A DNA stretch of 64,000 bases from Megachile rotundata. Lineage: Eukaryota > Arthropoda > Insecta > Hymenoptera > Megachilidae. The stretch spans positions 682,001-746,000 of the forward strand of contig NW_027473343.1 of assembly GCF_050947335.1 (NCBI RefSeq), written 5' to 3'. Position 1 is the stretch's first letter, and each line of letters opens with the position of its first letter. Positions 1 through 17,200 of this stretch are shown piece by piece. The notes beneath the pieces were generated by a model, which was given only the letters and a program-made list of their open reading frames with translations, did not search any database and was not told where the DNA came from. The translations under genes and the position numbers were made by a program.

Positions 1-3000
1 TCGTACTATCGCAATCATACAATCGCAATCATACCATCACAATCATACAATGACAACCATACAATTACAATCATACATCACAATCATACAATCACAATCA
101 TACAATCGCAATCATACAACTACAATCTCCCAAATACAATCTCCCAAATACAATCATACAATCACAATCATACAATCACAATCATACAATCACAATCATA
201 CAATCGCAATCATACTATCACAATCATACAATCACAATCATACAATCACAATCATACAATCAATATCATACAATCACAATCATACAATCACAATCATGCA
301 ATCACAATTATACAATCGCATTCATACAATCGCAATCATACAACTACCATCACCCAAATACAATCATACAATCACAATCATACAATCACAATCATACAAT
401 CACAATCGTACAATCACAATCATACAATCACAATCATACAATCACAATCATACTATCACAATCATACAATCACAATCATACATTCACAATCATACAATCA
501 CAATCATACAATCACAGTCATACAATCACAATCTTACAATCACAATCATACAATCACAATCATACAATCACAGTCATACAATCACAGTCATACAATCACA
601 ATCATACTATCACAATCATACAGTCACAATCATACAATCACAATCATACAATCACAATCATACTATCGCAATCATACAATCACAATCATACAATCACAAT
701 CATGCAATCACAATCATACAATCACAATCATACAATCGCAATCCTACAATTACAATCTCCAAAATACAATCTCCCAAATACAATCATACAATCACAATCA
801 TACAATCATAATCATACAATCATAATCATACAATCACAATCATACAATCACAATCATACAATCACAGTCATACAACCACAATCTTACAATCACAATCATA
901 CAATCACAATCATACCATCACAATCATACAATCACAACCATACAATCATAATCATACAATCACAATAATACAATCATAATCATACAATCACAATCATACA
1001 ATGGCAATCATACAATCACAATCATACCATCACAATCATACAATCACAATCATACAATCATAATCATACAATTACAATCATACATCACAATCATACAATC
1101 ACAATCATACAATCGCAATCATACAACTACCATCACCCAAATACAATCATACAATCACAATCATACAATCACAATCGTACAATCACAATCATACAATCAC
1201 AATCATACAATCACAATCATACTATCACAATCATACAATCACAATCATACATTCACAATCATACCATCACAATCATACAATCATAATCATACAATGACAA
1301 TCATACAATCACAATCATACAATCACAATCATACAATCACAATCATACAATCACAATCATACAATCGCAATCATACAATCACAATCATACAATCATAATC
1401 ATAGAATCACAATCATACGATCGCAATCATACAATCACAATCATACCATCACAATCATATAGTCACAATCATACAATCATAATCATACAATTACAATCAT
1501 ACATCACAATCATACAATCACAATCATACAATCGCAATCATACAACTACAATCTCCCAAATACAATCTCCCAAATACAATCATACAATCACAATCATACA
1601 ATCACAATCATACAATCACAATCATACTATCACAATCATACAATCACAATCATACAATCACAATCATACTATCACAATCATAAAATCACAATCCTACAAT
1701 CGCAATCATACAATCGCAATCACACAATCACAATCATACAATCACAATCATACAGTCACAATCATACAATCGCAATCATGCAATCACAATCATACAATCA
1801 TAATCAGACAATGACAATCATACAATCACAATCATACAATCACAATCGTACTATCGCAATCATACAATCGCAATCATACCATCACAATCATACAATGACA
1901 ACCATACAATCATAATCATACAATCACAATCATACAATCGTAATCATACAATCACAATCATACAATCGCAATCATACTATCACAATCATACAATCACAAT
2001 CATACAATCACAATCATACAATCAATATCATACAATCACAATCATACAATCACAATCATGCAATCACAAGCATACAATCGCATTCATACAATCGCAATCA
2101 TACAACTACCATCACCCAAATACAATCATACAATCACAATCATACAATCACAATCATACAATCACAATCGTACAATCACAATCATACAATCACAATCATA
2201 CAATCACAATCATACTATCACAATCATACAATCACAATCATACATTCACAATCATACAATCACAATCATACAATCACAGTCATACAATCACAATCTTACA
2301 ATCACAATCATACAATCACAATCATACAATCACAATCATACAATCACAATCATACAATCACAATCATACAATCACAATCATGCAATCACAATCATACAAT
2401 CACAATCATACTATCACAATCATACAATCACAATCATACAATCACAATCATACAATCACAGTCATACAATCACAATCCTACAATCACTATCATACTATCA
2501 CAATCATACAATCACAATCATACAATCACAATCATACAATCACAATCATACATACAAAATCATGCAATCTCAATCATACAATCACAATCATGCAATCACA
2601 ATCATACAATCATAATCATACAATGACAATCATACAATGACAATCATACAATCACAATCATACAATCACAATCATACAATCACAATCATATAATCGCAAT
2701 CATACTATCACAATCATACAATCATAATCATAGAATCACAATCATACGATCGCAATCATACAATCACAATCATACCATCACAATCATATAGTCACAATCA
2801 TACAATCATAATCATACAATTACAATCATACATCACAATCATACAATCACAATCATACAATCGCAATCATACAACTACAATCTCCCAAATACAATCTGCC
2901 AAATACAATCATACAATCACAATCATACAATCACAATCATACAATCACAATCATACTATCACAATCATACAATCACAATCATACAATCACAATCATACTA

Positions 3001-5579
3001 TCACAATCATACAATCACAATCATACAATCGCAATCCTACAATTACAATCTCCAAAATACAATCTCCCAAATACAATCATACAATCACAATCATACAATC
3101 ATAATCATACAATCACAATCATACCATCGCAATCATACAATCACAATCAAACTATCACAATCATACAATCAGAATCATACAATCACAATCATACATTCAA
3201 AGTCATGCAATCACAATCATACAATCACAATCATGCAATCACAATCGTACAATCACAATCGTACAATCACAATCGCACAATCACAATCGCACAATCACAA
3301 TCATACAATCACAGTCATACAATCACAATCATACGATTGCAATCATACAATCACAATCATACCATCACAATCATACAATCACAATCATACAATCATAATC
3401 ATACAATTACAATCATACATCACAATCATACAATCACAATCATACAATCGCAATCATACAACTACAATCTCCCAAATACCATCTCCCAAATACAATCATA
3501 CAATCACAATCATACAATCACAAACATACAATCACAATCATACTATCACAATCATACAAACACAATCATACAATCACAATCATACAATCGCAATCATACA
3601 ATCACAATCATACAACCACAATCAGACAATCACAATCATACAGTCACAATCATACAATCACAGTCATATAATCACAGTCATACAATCACAATCATACTAT
3701 CACTATCATAAAATCACAATCATACAATCACAGTCATACAATCGCAATCATACAATCACAATCATACCATCACAATCATACAATCACAGTCATACAATCA
3801 CAGTCATACAATCACAATCATACAATCACAATCATACAGTCACATCATACAATCACAATCATACAATCACAATCATTCTATCGCAATCATACAATCACAA
3901 TCATACCATCACAATCATACAATCACAACCATACAATCATAATCATATAATCACAATAATACAATCATAATCATACAATCACAATCATACAATCGCAATC
4001 ATACAATCACAATCATACCATCGCAGTCATACAATCACAATCATACTATCACAATCATAAAATCACAATCATGCAATCACAATCATACAATCATAATCAG
4101 ACAATGACAATCATACAATCACAATCATACAATCACAATCATACAATCACAATCATACATCACAATCATACAATCACAATCGTACAATCGCAATCATACA
4201 ACTACCATCTCCCAAATACAATCATACAATCACAATCATACAATCACAATCATACAATCGCAATCATATAATTACAATCTCCAAAATACAATCTCCCAAA
4301 TACAATCATACAATCACAATCATACAATCACAACCATACAATCACAATCATGCAATCACAATCATACAATCGCATTCATACAATCACAATCATGCAAGCA
4401 CAATCGTACAATCACAATCGTACAATCACAATCGCACAATCACAATCGCACAATCACAATCATACAATCACAGTCATACAATCACAATCATACAATCACA
4501 ATCATACTATCACAATCATACAATCACAATCATACAATCACAATCATACTATCACAATCATACAATCACAATCATACAATCGCAATCATACAATCGCAGT
4601 CACACAATCACAATCATACAATCACAATCATACAGTCACAATCATACAATTGCAATCATGCAACTACAATCATACAATCATAATCAGACAATGACAATCA
4701 TACAATCACAATCATACAATCACAATCGTACTATCGCAATCATACAATCGCAGTCATACCATCACAATCATACAATGACAACCATACAATCATAATCATA
4801 CAATCACAATCATACAATCATAATCATACAATCACAATCATACAATCGCAATCATACAATCACAATCATACAATCACAATCATACTATCGCAATCATACA
4901 ATCACAATCAAACCATCACAATCATACAATCACAATCATACAATCATAATCATACAATTACAATCATACAATCACAATCATACAATCACAATCATACAAT
5001 CACAATCATACAATCACAATCATACAATCCGAATCATACAATCACAATCATACAATAATAATCATACAATCACAATCATACAATCACAGTCATACAATCA
5101 CAATCTTACAATCACAATCATACTATCACAATCATACAATCATAATCATACCATCACAATCATACAATCACAGTCATACAATCACAGTCATACAATCACA
5201 ATCATACAATCACAATCATACAGTCACAATCATACAATCACAATCATACAATCACAATCATTCTATCGCAATCATACAATCACAATCATACCATCACAAT
5301 CATACAATCACAACCATACAATCATAATCATACAATCACAATAATACAATCATAATCATACAATCACAATCATACAATGGCAATCATACAATCACAATCA
5401 TACAATCACAATCATACTAACACACTCATACAATCGCAATCATACAATTACAATCTCCCAAATACAATCTCCCAAATACAATCATACAATCACAATCATA
5501 CAATCAAAATCATACAATCACAATCATACAATCACAATCATACAATCACAATCATACAATCACAATCATACAATCGCAA
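1..5579. repeat. Mixed satellite region with 1.76-1.85-kb internal repetition
   Basis: No gene is seen. The fingerprint GTACTATCGCAATC near position 3 recurs at 1,848 and 4,728. The CAATATC variant with its downstream CATGCAATC and GCATTC variants at about 261-360 recurs at about 2,023-2,120, a shift of 1,762 bp. Positions about 1,235-1,970 match about 6,090-6,825 at a constant shift of 4,853 bp, shown by the shared TAGAATC, CGATCG, TCTCCCAAATAC and CAGACAATGAC variants. This stretch is therefore a diverged relative of the higher-order unit that follows. It contains no single clean repeat period of its own. Confidence 0.75.
121..152 (+). repeat. Diverged monomer type TACAATCTCCCAAA (representative)
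   Basis: This is a distinct 14-bp monomer class in which the second half is TCTCCCAAA instead of CACAATCA. Length is kept at 14 bp, so the lattice is undisturbed. It usually occurs singly or as a doublet after CAACTACAATC or CAATTACAATC. Other examples lie near 1,552, 2,881, 3,468, 5,455 and 6,405, and at matching sites throughout. Subtypes TCTCCAAAATAC, TCTCCCCAATAC, TCACCCAAATAC and TCTTCCAAATAC also exist. Confidence 0.82.
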
Positions 5580-8500
5580 TCATTCAATCACAATCATACA
5601 ATCACAATCATACAATAACAATCATACAATCACAATCATACAATCACAATCATACAATCACAATCATACAATCACAATCATACAATCACAATCATACCAT
5701 CACAATCATACGATCACAATCATACAATCACAATCATACAATCACAGTCATACAATCACAATCTTACAATCACAATCATACTATCACAATCATACAATCA
5801 TAATCATACAATCACAATCATACAATCACAATCGTACAATCACAACCGTACAATCACAATCGCACAATCACAATCATACAATCACAGTCATACAATCACA
5901 ATCATACAATCACAATCATACTACCACTATCATACAATCACAATCATACAATCACAGTCATACAATCGCCATCATACAATCACAATCATACCATCACAAT
6001 CATACAATCACAGTCATACAATCACAATCGTACAATCACAATCATACAATCACAATCTTACAATCACAATCATACTATCACAATCATACAATCACAATCA
6101 TACATTCACAATCATACCATCACAATCATACAATCATAATCATACAATGACAATCATACAATCACAATCATACAATCACAATCATACAATCACAATCATA
6201 CAATCACAATCATACAATCGCAATCATACAATCACAATCATACAATCATAATCATAGAATCACAATCATACGATCGCAATCATACAATCACAATCACACC
6301 ATCACAATCATATAGTCACAATCATACAATCATAATCATACAATTACAATCATACATCACAATCATACAATCACAATCATACAATCGCAATCATACAACT
6401 ACAATCTCCCAAATACAATCTCCCAAATACAATCATACAATCACAATCATACAATCACAATCATACAATCACAATCATACTATCACAATCATACAATCAC
6501 AATCATACAATCACAATCATACTATCACAATCATACAATCACAATCATACAATCGCAATCATACAATCGCAATCACACAATCACAATCATACCATCACAA
6601 TCATACAGTCACAATCATACAATCGCAATCATGCAATCACAATCATACAATCATAATCAGACAATGACAATCATACAATCACAATCATACAATCACAATC
6701 GTACTATCGCAATCATACAATCGCAATCATACCATCACAATCATACAATGACAACCATACAATCATAATCATACAATCACAATCATACAATCGTAATCAT
6801 ACAATCACAATCATACAATCGCAATCATACAATCACAATCATACAATCACAATCATACTATCGCAATCATACAATCACAATAAAACCATCACAATCATAC
6901 AATCACAATCATACAATCATAATCATACAAATACAATCATACAATCACAATCATACAATCACAATCATACAATCACAATCATACAATCACAACCATACAA
7001 TCACAATCATGCAATCACAATCATACAATCACAAACATACAATCACAATCATACAATCACAATCATACAATCACAATCATACAATCACAATCATACAATC
7101 ACAATCATACAATCGCAATCATATAATTACAATCTCCAAAATACAATCTCCCAAATACAATCATACAATCACAATCATACAATCACAATCATACAATCAC
7201 AATCATACTATCACAATCATACAATCCGAATCATACAATCACAATCATACAATAATAATCATACAATCACAATCATACAATCACAGTCATACAATCACAA
7301 TCTTACAATCACAATCATACTATCACAATCATACAATCATAATCATACAATCACAATCATACAATCACAATCGTAAAATCACAACCGTACAATCACAATC
7401 GCACAATCACAATCATACAATCACAGTCATACAATCACAATCATACAATCACAATCATACGATTGTAATCATACAATCACAATCATACCATCACAATCAT
7501 ACAATCACAATCATACAATCATAATCATACAATTACAATCATACATCACAATCATACAATCACAATCATACAATCGCAATCATACAACTACAATCTCCCA
7601 AATACAATCTCCCAAATACAATCATACAATCACAATCATACAATCACAAACATACAATCACAATCATACTATCACAATCATACAAACACAATCATACAAT
7701 CACAATCATACAATCACAATCATACAATCACAATCATACAACCACAATCAGACAATCACAATCATACAGTCACAATCATACAATCACAGTCATATAATCA
7801 CAGTCATACAATCACAATCATACTATCACTATCATACAATCACAATCATACAATCACAGTCATACAATCGCAATCATACAATCACAATCATACCATCACA
7901 ATCATACAATCACAGTCATACAATCACAGTCATACAATCACAATCATACAATCACAATCATACAGTCACATCATACAGTCACAACCATACAATCACAATC
8001 ATTCTATCGCAATCATACAATCACAATCACACCATCACAATCATACAATCACAACCATACAATCATAATCATACAATCACAATAATACAATCATAATCAT
8101 ACAATCACAATCATACAATCGCAATCATACAATCACAATCATACCATCGCAATCATACAATCACAATCATACTATCACAATCATAAAATCACAATCATGC
8201 AATCACAATCATACAATCATAATCAGACAATGACAATCATACAATCACAATCATACAATCACAATCATACAATCACAATCATACATCACAATCATACAAT
8301 CACAATCGTACAATCGCAATCATACAACTACCATCTCACAAATACAATCATACAATCACAATCATACAATCACAATCATACAATCGCAATCATATAATTA
8401 CAATCTCCAAAATACAATCTCCCAAATACAATCATACAATCACAATCATACAATCACAATCATACAATCACAATCATACTATCACAATCATACAATCCGA

Positions 8501-10170
8501 ATCATACAATCACAATCATACAATAATAATCATACAATCACAATCATACAATCACAGTCATACAATCACAATCATACAATCACAATCATACTATCACAAT
8601 CATACAATCACAATCATACAATCACAATCATACAATCACAATCATACAATCACAGTCATACAATCACAATCTTACAATCACAATCATACAATCACAATCA
8701 TACTATCACAATCATACAATCACAGTCATACAATCACAATCTTACAATCACAATCATACAATCACAATCATACAATCACAGTCATACAATTACAGTCATA
8801 CAATCACAATCTTACAATCACAATCATACAATCACAATCATACTATCACAATCATACAATCACAATCATACAATCACAATCATACAATCACAGTCATACA
8901 ATCACAATCTTACAAACACAATCATACTATCCCAATCATACAATCACAATCATACAATCACAATCATACAATCAATATCATACAATCACAATCATACAAT
9001 CACAATCATGCAATCACAATCATACAATCGCATTCATACAATCGCAATCATACAATCACAATCATACAATCACAATCATACAATGACAATCATATAATCA
9101 CAATCATACCATCACAATCATACAATCACAATCATACAATCACAATCATACAATCACAATCATACAATCACAATCATACAATCACAATCATTCTATCGCA
9201 ATCATACAATCACAATCATACCATCACAATCATACAATCACAATCATACAATCACAATCATGCCATCACAATCATACGATCACAATTATACAATCACAAT
9301 CATACCATCACAATCACACAATCACAGTCATACAATCACAGTCATACGATCACAATCATACAAACACAATCATACAATCACAATCATACAATCACAATCA
9401 TGCAATCACAACCATACAATCGCAATCATACAATCACAATCATACTATCACAATCATAAAATCACAATCATGCAATCACAATCATACAATCATAATCAGA
9501 CAATGACAATCATACAATCACAATCATACAATCACAATCATACATCACAATCATACAATCACAATCGTACAATCGCAATCATACAACTACCATCTCCCAA
9601 ATACAATCATACAATCACAATCATACAATCACAATCATACAATCACAATCATACAATCACAATCATACAATCACAGTCATACAATCACAATCTTACAATC
9701 ACAATCATACAATCACAATCATACAATCACAATCATACAATCACAGTCATACAATCACAATCTTACAATCACAATCATACAATCACAATCATACAATCAC
9801 AGTCATACAATTACAGTCATACAATCACAATCTTACAATCACAATCATACAATCACAATCATACTATCACAATCATACAATCACAATCATACAATCACAA
9901 CCATACAATCACAATCATGCAATCACAATCATACAATCACAAACATACAATCACAATCATACAATCACAACCATACAATCATAATCATACAATCACAATA
10001 ATACAATCATAATCATACAATCACAATCATACAATCAAAATCATACAATCACAATCATACAATCACAATCATACAATCACAATCATACAATCACAATCAT
10101 ACAATCGCAACCATACACCAACAATCAGACAATTACAATCGAAATCATACAATCGCAATCTTACGATCAC
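5580..10170. repeat. ~4.6-kb higher-order unit, copy a
   Basis: Fingerprint variants recur 4,593 bp downstream in copy b. Examples are CATTCAATC (5,582 and 10,175), TACATTC (6,101 and 10,694) and GTACTATCG (6,701 and 11,294). The unit is about 328 monomers long. It includes cassettes of the TCTCCCAAATAC type and the rare CGATTGTAATC variant near 7,460. No coding feature is supported. Confidence 0.75.
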
Positions 10171-13100
10171 AATCATTCAATCACAATCATACAATCACAA
10201 TCATACAATAACAATCATACAATCACAATCATACAATCACAATCATACAATCACAATCATACAATCACAATCATACAATCACAATCATACCATCACAATC
10301 ATACGATCACAATCATACAATCACAATCATACAATCACAGTCATACAATCACAATCTTACAATCACAATCATACTATCACAATCATACAATCATAATCAT
10401 ACAATCACAATCATACAATCACAATCGTACAATCACAACCGTACAATCACAATCGCACAATCACAATCATACAATCACAGTCATACAATCACAATCATAC
10501 AATCACAATCATACTACCACTATCATACAATCACAATCATACAATCACAGTCATACAATCGCAATCATACAATCACAATCATACCATCACAATCATACAA
10601 TCACAGTCATACAATCACAATCGTACAATCACAATCATACAATCACAATCTTACAATCACAATCATACTATCACAATCATACAATCACAATCATACATTC
10701 ACAATCATACCATCACAATCATACAATCATAATCATACAATGACAATCATACAATCACAATCATACAATCACAATCATACAATCACAATCATACAATCAC
10801 AATCATACAATCGCAATCATACAATCACAATCATACAATCATAATCATAGAATCACAATCATACGATCGCAATCATACAATCACAATCATACCATCACAA
10901 TCATATAGTCACAATCATACAATCATAATCATACAATTACAATCATACATCACAATCATACAATCACAATCATACAATCGCAATCATACAACTACAATCT
11001 CCCAAATACAATCTCCCAAATACAATCATACAATCACAATCATACAATCACAATCATACAATCACAATCATACTATCACAATCAAACAATCACAATCATA
11101 CAATCACAATCATACTATCACAATCATACAATCACAATCATACAATCGCAATCATACAATCGCAATCACACAATCACAATCATACAATCACAATCATACA
11201 GTCACAATCATACAATCGCAATCATGCAATCACAATCATACAATCATAATCAGACAATGACAATCATACAATCACAATCATACAATCACAATCGTACTAT
11301 CGCAATCATACAATCGCAATCATACCATCACAATCATACAATGACAACCATACAATCATAATCATACAATCACAATCATACAATCGTAATCATACAATCA
11401 CAATCATACAATCGCAATCATACAATCACAATCATACAATCACAATCATACTATCGCAATCATACAATCACAATCAAACCATCACAATCATACAATCACA
11501 ATCATATAATCATAATCATACAAATACAATCATACAATCACAATCATACAATCACAATCATACAATCACAATCATACAATCACAATCATACAATCACAAC
11601 CATACAATCACAATCATGCAATCACAATCATACAATCACAAACATACAATCACAATCATACAATCACAATCATACAATCACAATCATACAATCACAATCA
11701 TACAATCGCAATCATATAATTACAATCTCCAAAATACAATCTCCCAAATACAATCATACAATCACAATCATACAATCACAATCATACAATCACAATCATA
11801 CTATCACAATCATACAATCCGAATCATACAATCACAATCATACAATAATAATCATACAATCACAATCATACAATCACAGTCATACAATCACAATCTTACA
11901 ATCACAATCATACTATCACAATCATACAATCATAATCATACAATCACAATCATACAATCACAATCGTAAAATCACAACCGTACAATCACAATCGCACAAT
12001 CACAATCATACAATCACAGTCATACAATCACAATCATACAATCACAATCATACGATTGTAATCATACAATCACAATCATACCATCACAATCATACAATCA
12101 CAATCATACAATCATAATCATACAATTACAATCATACATCACAATCATACAATCACAATCATACAATCGCAATCATACAACTACAATCTCCCAAATACAA
12201 TCTCCCAAATACAATCATACAATCACAATCATACAATCACAAACATACAATCACAATCATACTATCACAATCATACAAACACAATCATACAATCACAATC
12301 ATACAATCACAATCATACAATCACAATCATACAACCACAATCAGACAATCACAATCATACAGTCACAATCATACAATCACAGTCATATAATCACAGTCAT
12401 ACAATCACAATCATACTATCACTATCATACAATCACAATCATACAATCACAGTCATACAATCGCAATCATACAATCACAATCATACCATCACAATCATAC
12501 AATCACAGTCATACAATCACAGTCATACAATCACAATCATACAATCACAATCATACAGTCACATCATACAATCACAACCATACAATCACAATCATTCTAT
12601 CGCAATCATACAATCACAATCATACCATCACAATCATACAATCACAACCATACAATCATAATCATACAATCACAATAATACAATCATAATCATACAATCA
12701 CAATCATACAATCGCAATCATACAATCACAATCATACCATCGCAATCATACAATCACAATCATACTATCACAATCATAAAATCACAATCATGCAATCACA
12801 ATCATACAATCATAATCAGACAATGACAATCATACAATCACAATCATACAATCACAATCATACAATCACAATCATACATCACAATCATACAATCACAATC
12901 GTACAATCGCAATCATACAACTACCATCTCACAAATACAATCATACAATCACAATCATACAATCACAATCATACAATCGCAATCATATAATTACAATCAT
13001 ACAATCACAATCATACAATGACAATCATATAATCACAATCATACCATCACAATCATACAATCACAATCATACAATCACAATCATACAATCACAATCATAC

Positions 13101-14222
13101 AATCACAATCATTCTATCGCAATCATACAATCACAATCATACCATCACAATCATACAATCGCAATCATACAATCACAATCATACAATCACAATCATACAA
13201 TCACAATCATACAATCACAGTCATACAATCACAATCTTACAATCACAATCATACAATCACAATCATACAATCACAATCATACAATCACAGTCATACAATC
13301 ACAATCTTACAATCACAATCATACAATCACAATCATACAATCACAGTCATACAATTACAGTCATTCAATCACAATCTTACAATCGCAATCATACAATCAC
13401 AATCATACAATCACAATCATACAATCACAGTCATACAATCACAATCTTACAAACACAATCATACTATCCCAATCATACAATCACAATCATACAATCACAA
13501 TCATACAATCAATATCATACAATCACAATCATACAATCACAATCATGCAATCACAATCATACAATCGCATTCATACAATCGCAATCATACAATCACAATC
13601 ATACAATCACAATCATACAATGACAATCATATAATCACAATCATACCATCACAATCATACAATCACAATCATACAATCACAATCATACTATCACAATCAT
13701 ACAATCACAATCATACAATCACAATCATACAATCACAATCATACAATCACAATCATACAATCACAATCATACAATCACAAACATACAATCACAATCACAC
13801 AATCACAATCATACAATCACAATCATACAATCGCAATCATATAATTACAATCTCAAAAATACAATCTCCCAAATACAATCATACAATCACAATCATACAA
13901 TCACAATCATACAATCACAATCATACTATCACAATCATACAATCCGAATCATACAATCACAATCATACAATAATAATCATACAATCACAATCATACAATC
14001 ACAGTCATACAATCACAATCTTATAATCACAATCATACTATCACAATCATACAATCATAATCATACAATCACAATCATACAATCACAATCGTAAAATCAC
14101 AACCGTACAATCACAATCATACTATCACAATCATACAAACACAATCATACAATCACAATCATACAATCACAATCATACAATCACAATCATACAACCACAA
14201 TCAGACAATCACAATCATACAG
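6092..14222. repeat. 8.1-kb tandem segmental duplication, unit 1
   Basis: This 8,131-bp block is followed immediately by a near-identical copy. Rare variants are shared at a constant offset of 8,131 bp: TACATTC (6,101 and 14,232), CTATC (8,591 and 16,722), CTTACAAAC (8,909 and 17,040), CAATATC (8,971 and 17,102), CAATGAC (9,081 and 17,212). Past about 9,190 the offset is 8,117 bp. Private variants such as CACACC near 6,298 and 8,030 are also preserved in the second unit. The block overlaps the two 4.6-kb units, so this duplication is younger than theirs. Confidence 0.88.
10171..14222. repeat. ~4.6-kb higher-order unit, copy b, internally shortened
   Basis: This matches copy a at a shift of 4,593 bp up to about 12,990. 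There copy a continues with TCTCCAAAATAC while copy b jumps ahead to sequence like 9,060 onward. The CAATGACAATCATATAATC marker lies at 9,081 in copy a and 13,016 in copy b, a shift of 3,935 bp. The missing 658 bp equals 47 monomers, which indicates an in-register deletion. Further shortening occurs downstream of about 13,150. Confidence 0.7.
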
Positions 14223-17200
14223 TCACAATCATACATTCACAATCATACCATCACAATCATACAATCATAATCATACAATGACAATCATACAATCACAATC
14301 ATACAATCACAATCATACAATCACAATCATACAATCACAATCATACAATCGCAATCATACAATCACAATCATACAATCATAATCATAGAATCACAATCAT
14401 ACGATCGCAATCATACAATCACAATCACACCATCACAATCATATAGTCACAATCATACAATCATAATCATACAATTACAATCATACATCACAATCATACA
14501 ATCACAATCATACAATCGCAATCATACAACTACAATCTCCCAAATACAATCTCCCAAATACAATCATACAATCACAATCATACAATCACAATCATACAAT
14601 CACAATCATACTATCACAATCATACAATCACAATCATACAATCACAATCATACTATCACAATCATACAATCACAATCATACAATCGCAATCATACAATCG
14701 CAATCACACAATCACAATCATACCATCACAATCATACAGTCACAATCATACAATCGCAATCATGCAATCACAATCATACAATCATAATCAGACAATGACA
14801 ATCATACAATCACAATCATACAATCACAATCGTACTATCGCAATCATACAATCGCAATCATACCATCACAATCATACAATGACAACCATACAATCATAAT
14901 CATACAATCACAATCATACAATCGTAATCATACAATCACAATCATACAATCGCAATCATACAATCACAATCATACAATCACAATCATACTATCGCAATCA
15001 TACAATCACAATAAAACCATCACAATCATACAATCACAATCATACAATCATAATCATACAAATACAATCATACAATCACAATCATACAATCACAATCATA
15101 CAATCACAATCATACAATCACAACCATACAATCACAATCATGCAATCACAATCATACAATCACAAACATACAATCACAATCATACAATCACAATCATACA
15201 ATCACAATCATACAATCACAATCATACAATCACAATCATACAATCGCAATCATATAATTACAATCTCCAAAATACAATCTCCCAAATACAATCATACAAT
15301 CACAATCATACAATCACAATCATACAATCACAATCATACTATCACAATCATACAATCCGAATCATACAATCACAATCATACAATAATAATCATACAATCA
15401 CAATCATACAATCACAGTCATACAATCACAATCTTACAATCACAATCATACTATCACAATCATACAATCATAATCATACAATCACAATCATACAATCACA
15501 ATCGTAAAATCACAACCGTACAATCACAATCGCACAATCACAATCATACAATCACAGTCATACAATCACAATCATACAATCACAATCATACGATTGTAAT
15601 CATACAATCACAATCATACCATCACAATCATACAATCACAATCATACAATCATAATCATACAATTACAATCATACATCACAATCATACAATCACAATCAT
15701 ACAATCGCAATCATACAACTACAATCTCCCAAATACAATCTCCCAAATACAATCATACAATCACAATCATACAATCACAAACATACAATCACAATCATAC
15801 TATCACAATCATACAAACACAATCATACAATCACAATCATACAATCACAATCATACAATCACAATCATACAACCACAATCAGACAATCACAATCATACAG
15901 TCACAATCATACAATCACAGTCATATAATCACAGTCATACAATCACAATCATACTATCACTATCATACAATCACAATCATACAATCACAGTCATACAATC
16001 GCAATCATACAATCACAATCATACCATCACAATCATACAATCACAGTCATACAATCACAGTCATACAATCACAATCATACAATCACAATCATACAGTCAC
16101 ATCATACAGTCACAACCATACAATCACAATCATTCTATCGCAATCATACAATCACAATCACACCATCACAATCATACAATCACAACCATACAATCATAAT
16201 CATACAATCACAATAATACAATCATAATCATACAATCACAATCATACAATCGCAATCATACAATCACAATCATACCATCGCAATCATACAATCACAATCA
16301 TACTATCACAATCATAAAATCACAATCATGCAATCACAATCATACAATCATAATCAGACAATGACAATCATACAATCACAATCATACAATCACAATCATA
16401 CAATCACAATCATACATCACAATCATACAATCACAATCGTACAATCGCAATCATACAACTACCATCTCACAAATACAATCATACAATCACAATCATACAA
16501 TCACAATCATACAATCGCAATCATATAATTACAATCTCCAAAATACAATCTCCCAAATACAATCATACAATCACAATCATACAATCACAATCATACAATC
16601 ACAATCATACTATCACAATCATACAATCCGAATCATACAATCACAATCATACAATAATAATCATACAATCACAATCATACAATCACAGTCATACAATCAC
16701 AATCATACAATCACAATCATACTATCACAATCATACAATCACAATCATACAATCACAATCATACAATCACAATCATACAATCACAGTCATACAATCACAA
16801 TCTTACAATCACAATCATACAATCACAATCATACTATCACAATCATACAATCACAGTCATACAATCACAATCTTACAATCACAATCATACAATCACAATC
16901 ATACAATCACAGTCATACAATTACAGTCATACAATCACAATCTTACAATCACAATCATACAATCACAATCATACTATCACAATCATACAATCACAATCAT
17001 ACAATCACAATCATACAATCACAGTCATACAATCACAATCTTACAAACACAATCATACTATCCCAATCATACAATCACAATCATACAATCACAATCATAC
17101 AATCAATATCATACAATCACAATCATACAATCACAATCATGCAATCACAATCATACAATCGCATTCATACAATCGCAATCATACAATCACAATCATACAA

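Noticed and set aside
1428..1433. CGATCG palindromes, here and at many other sites, as possible functional sites
   Set aside because: They arise from two point changes in the ordinary monomer and travel with the block duplications. Nothing else marks them as special.
4264..4275. TATAAT-like element in CATATAATTAC and similar sites
   Set aside because: It is a recurrent satellite variant found at many positions with no gene downstream and no consistent partner element.
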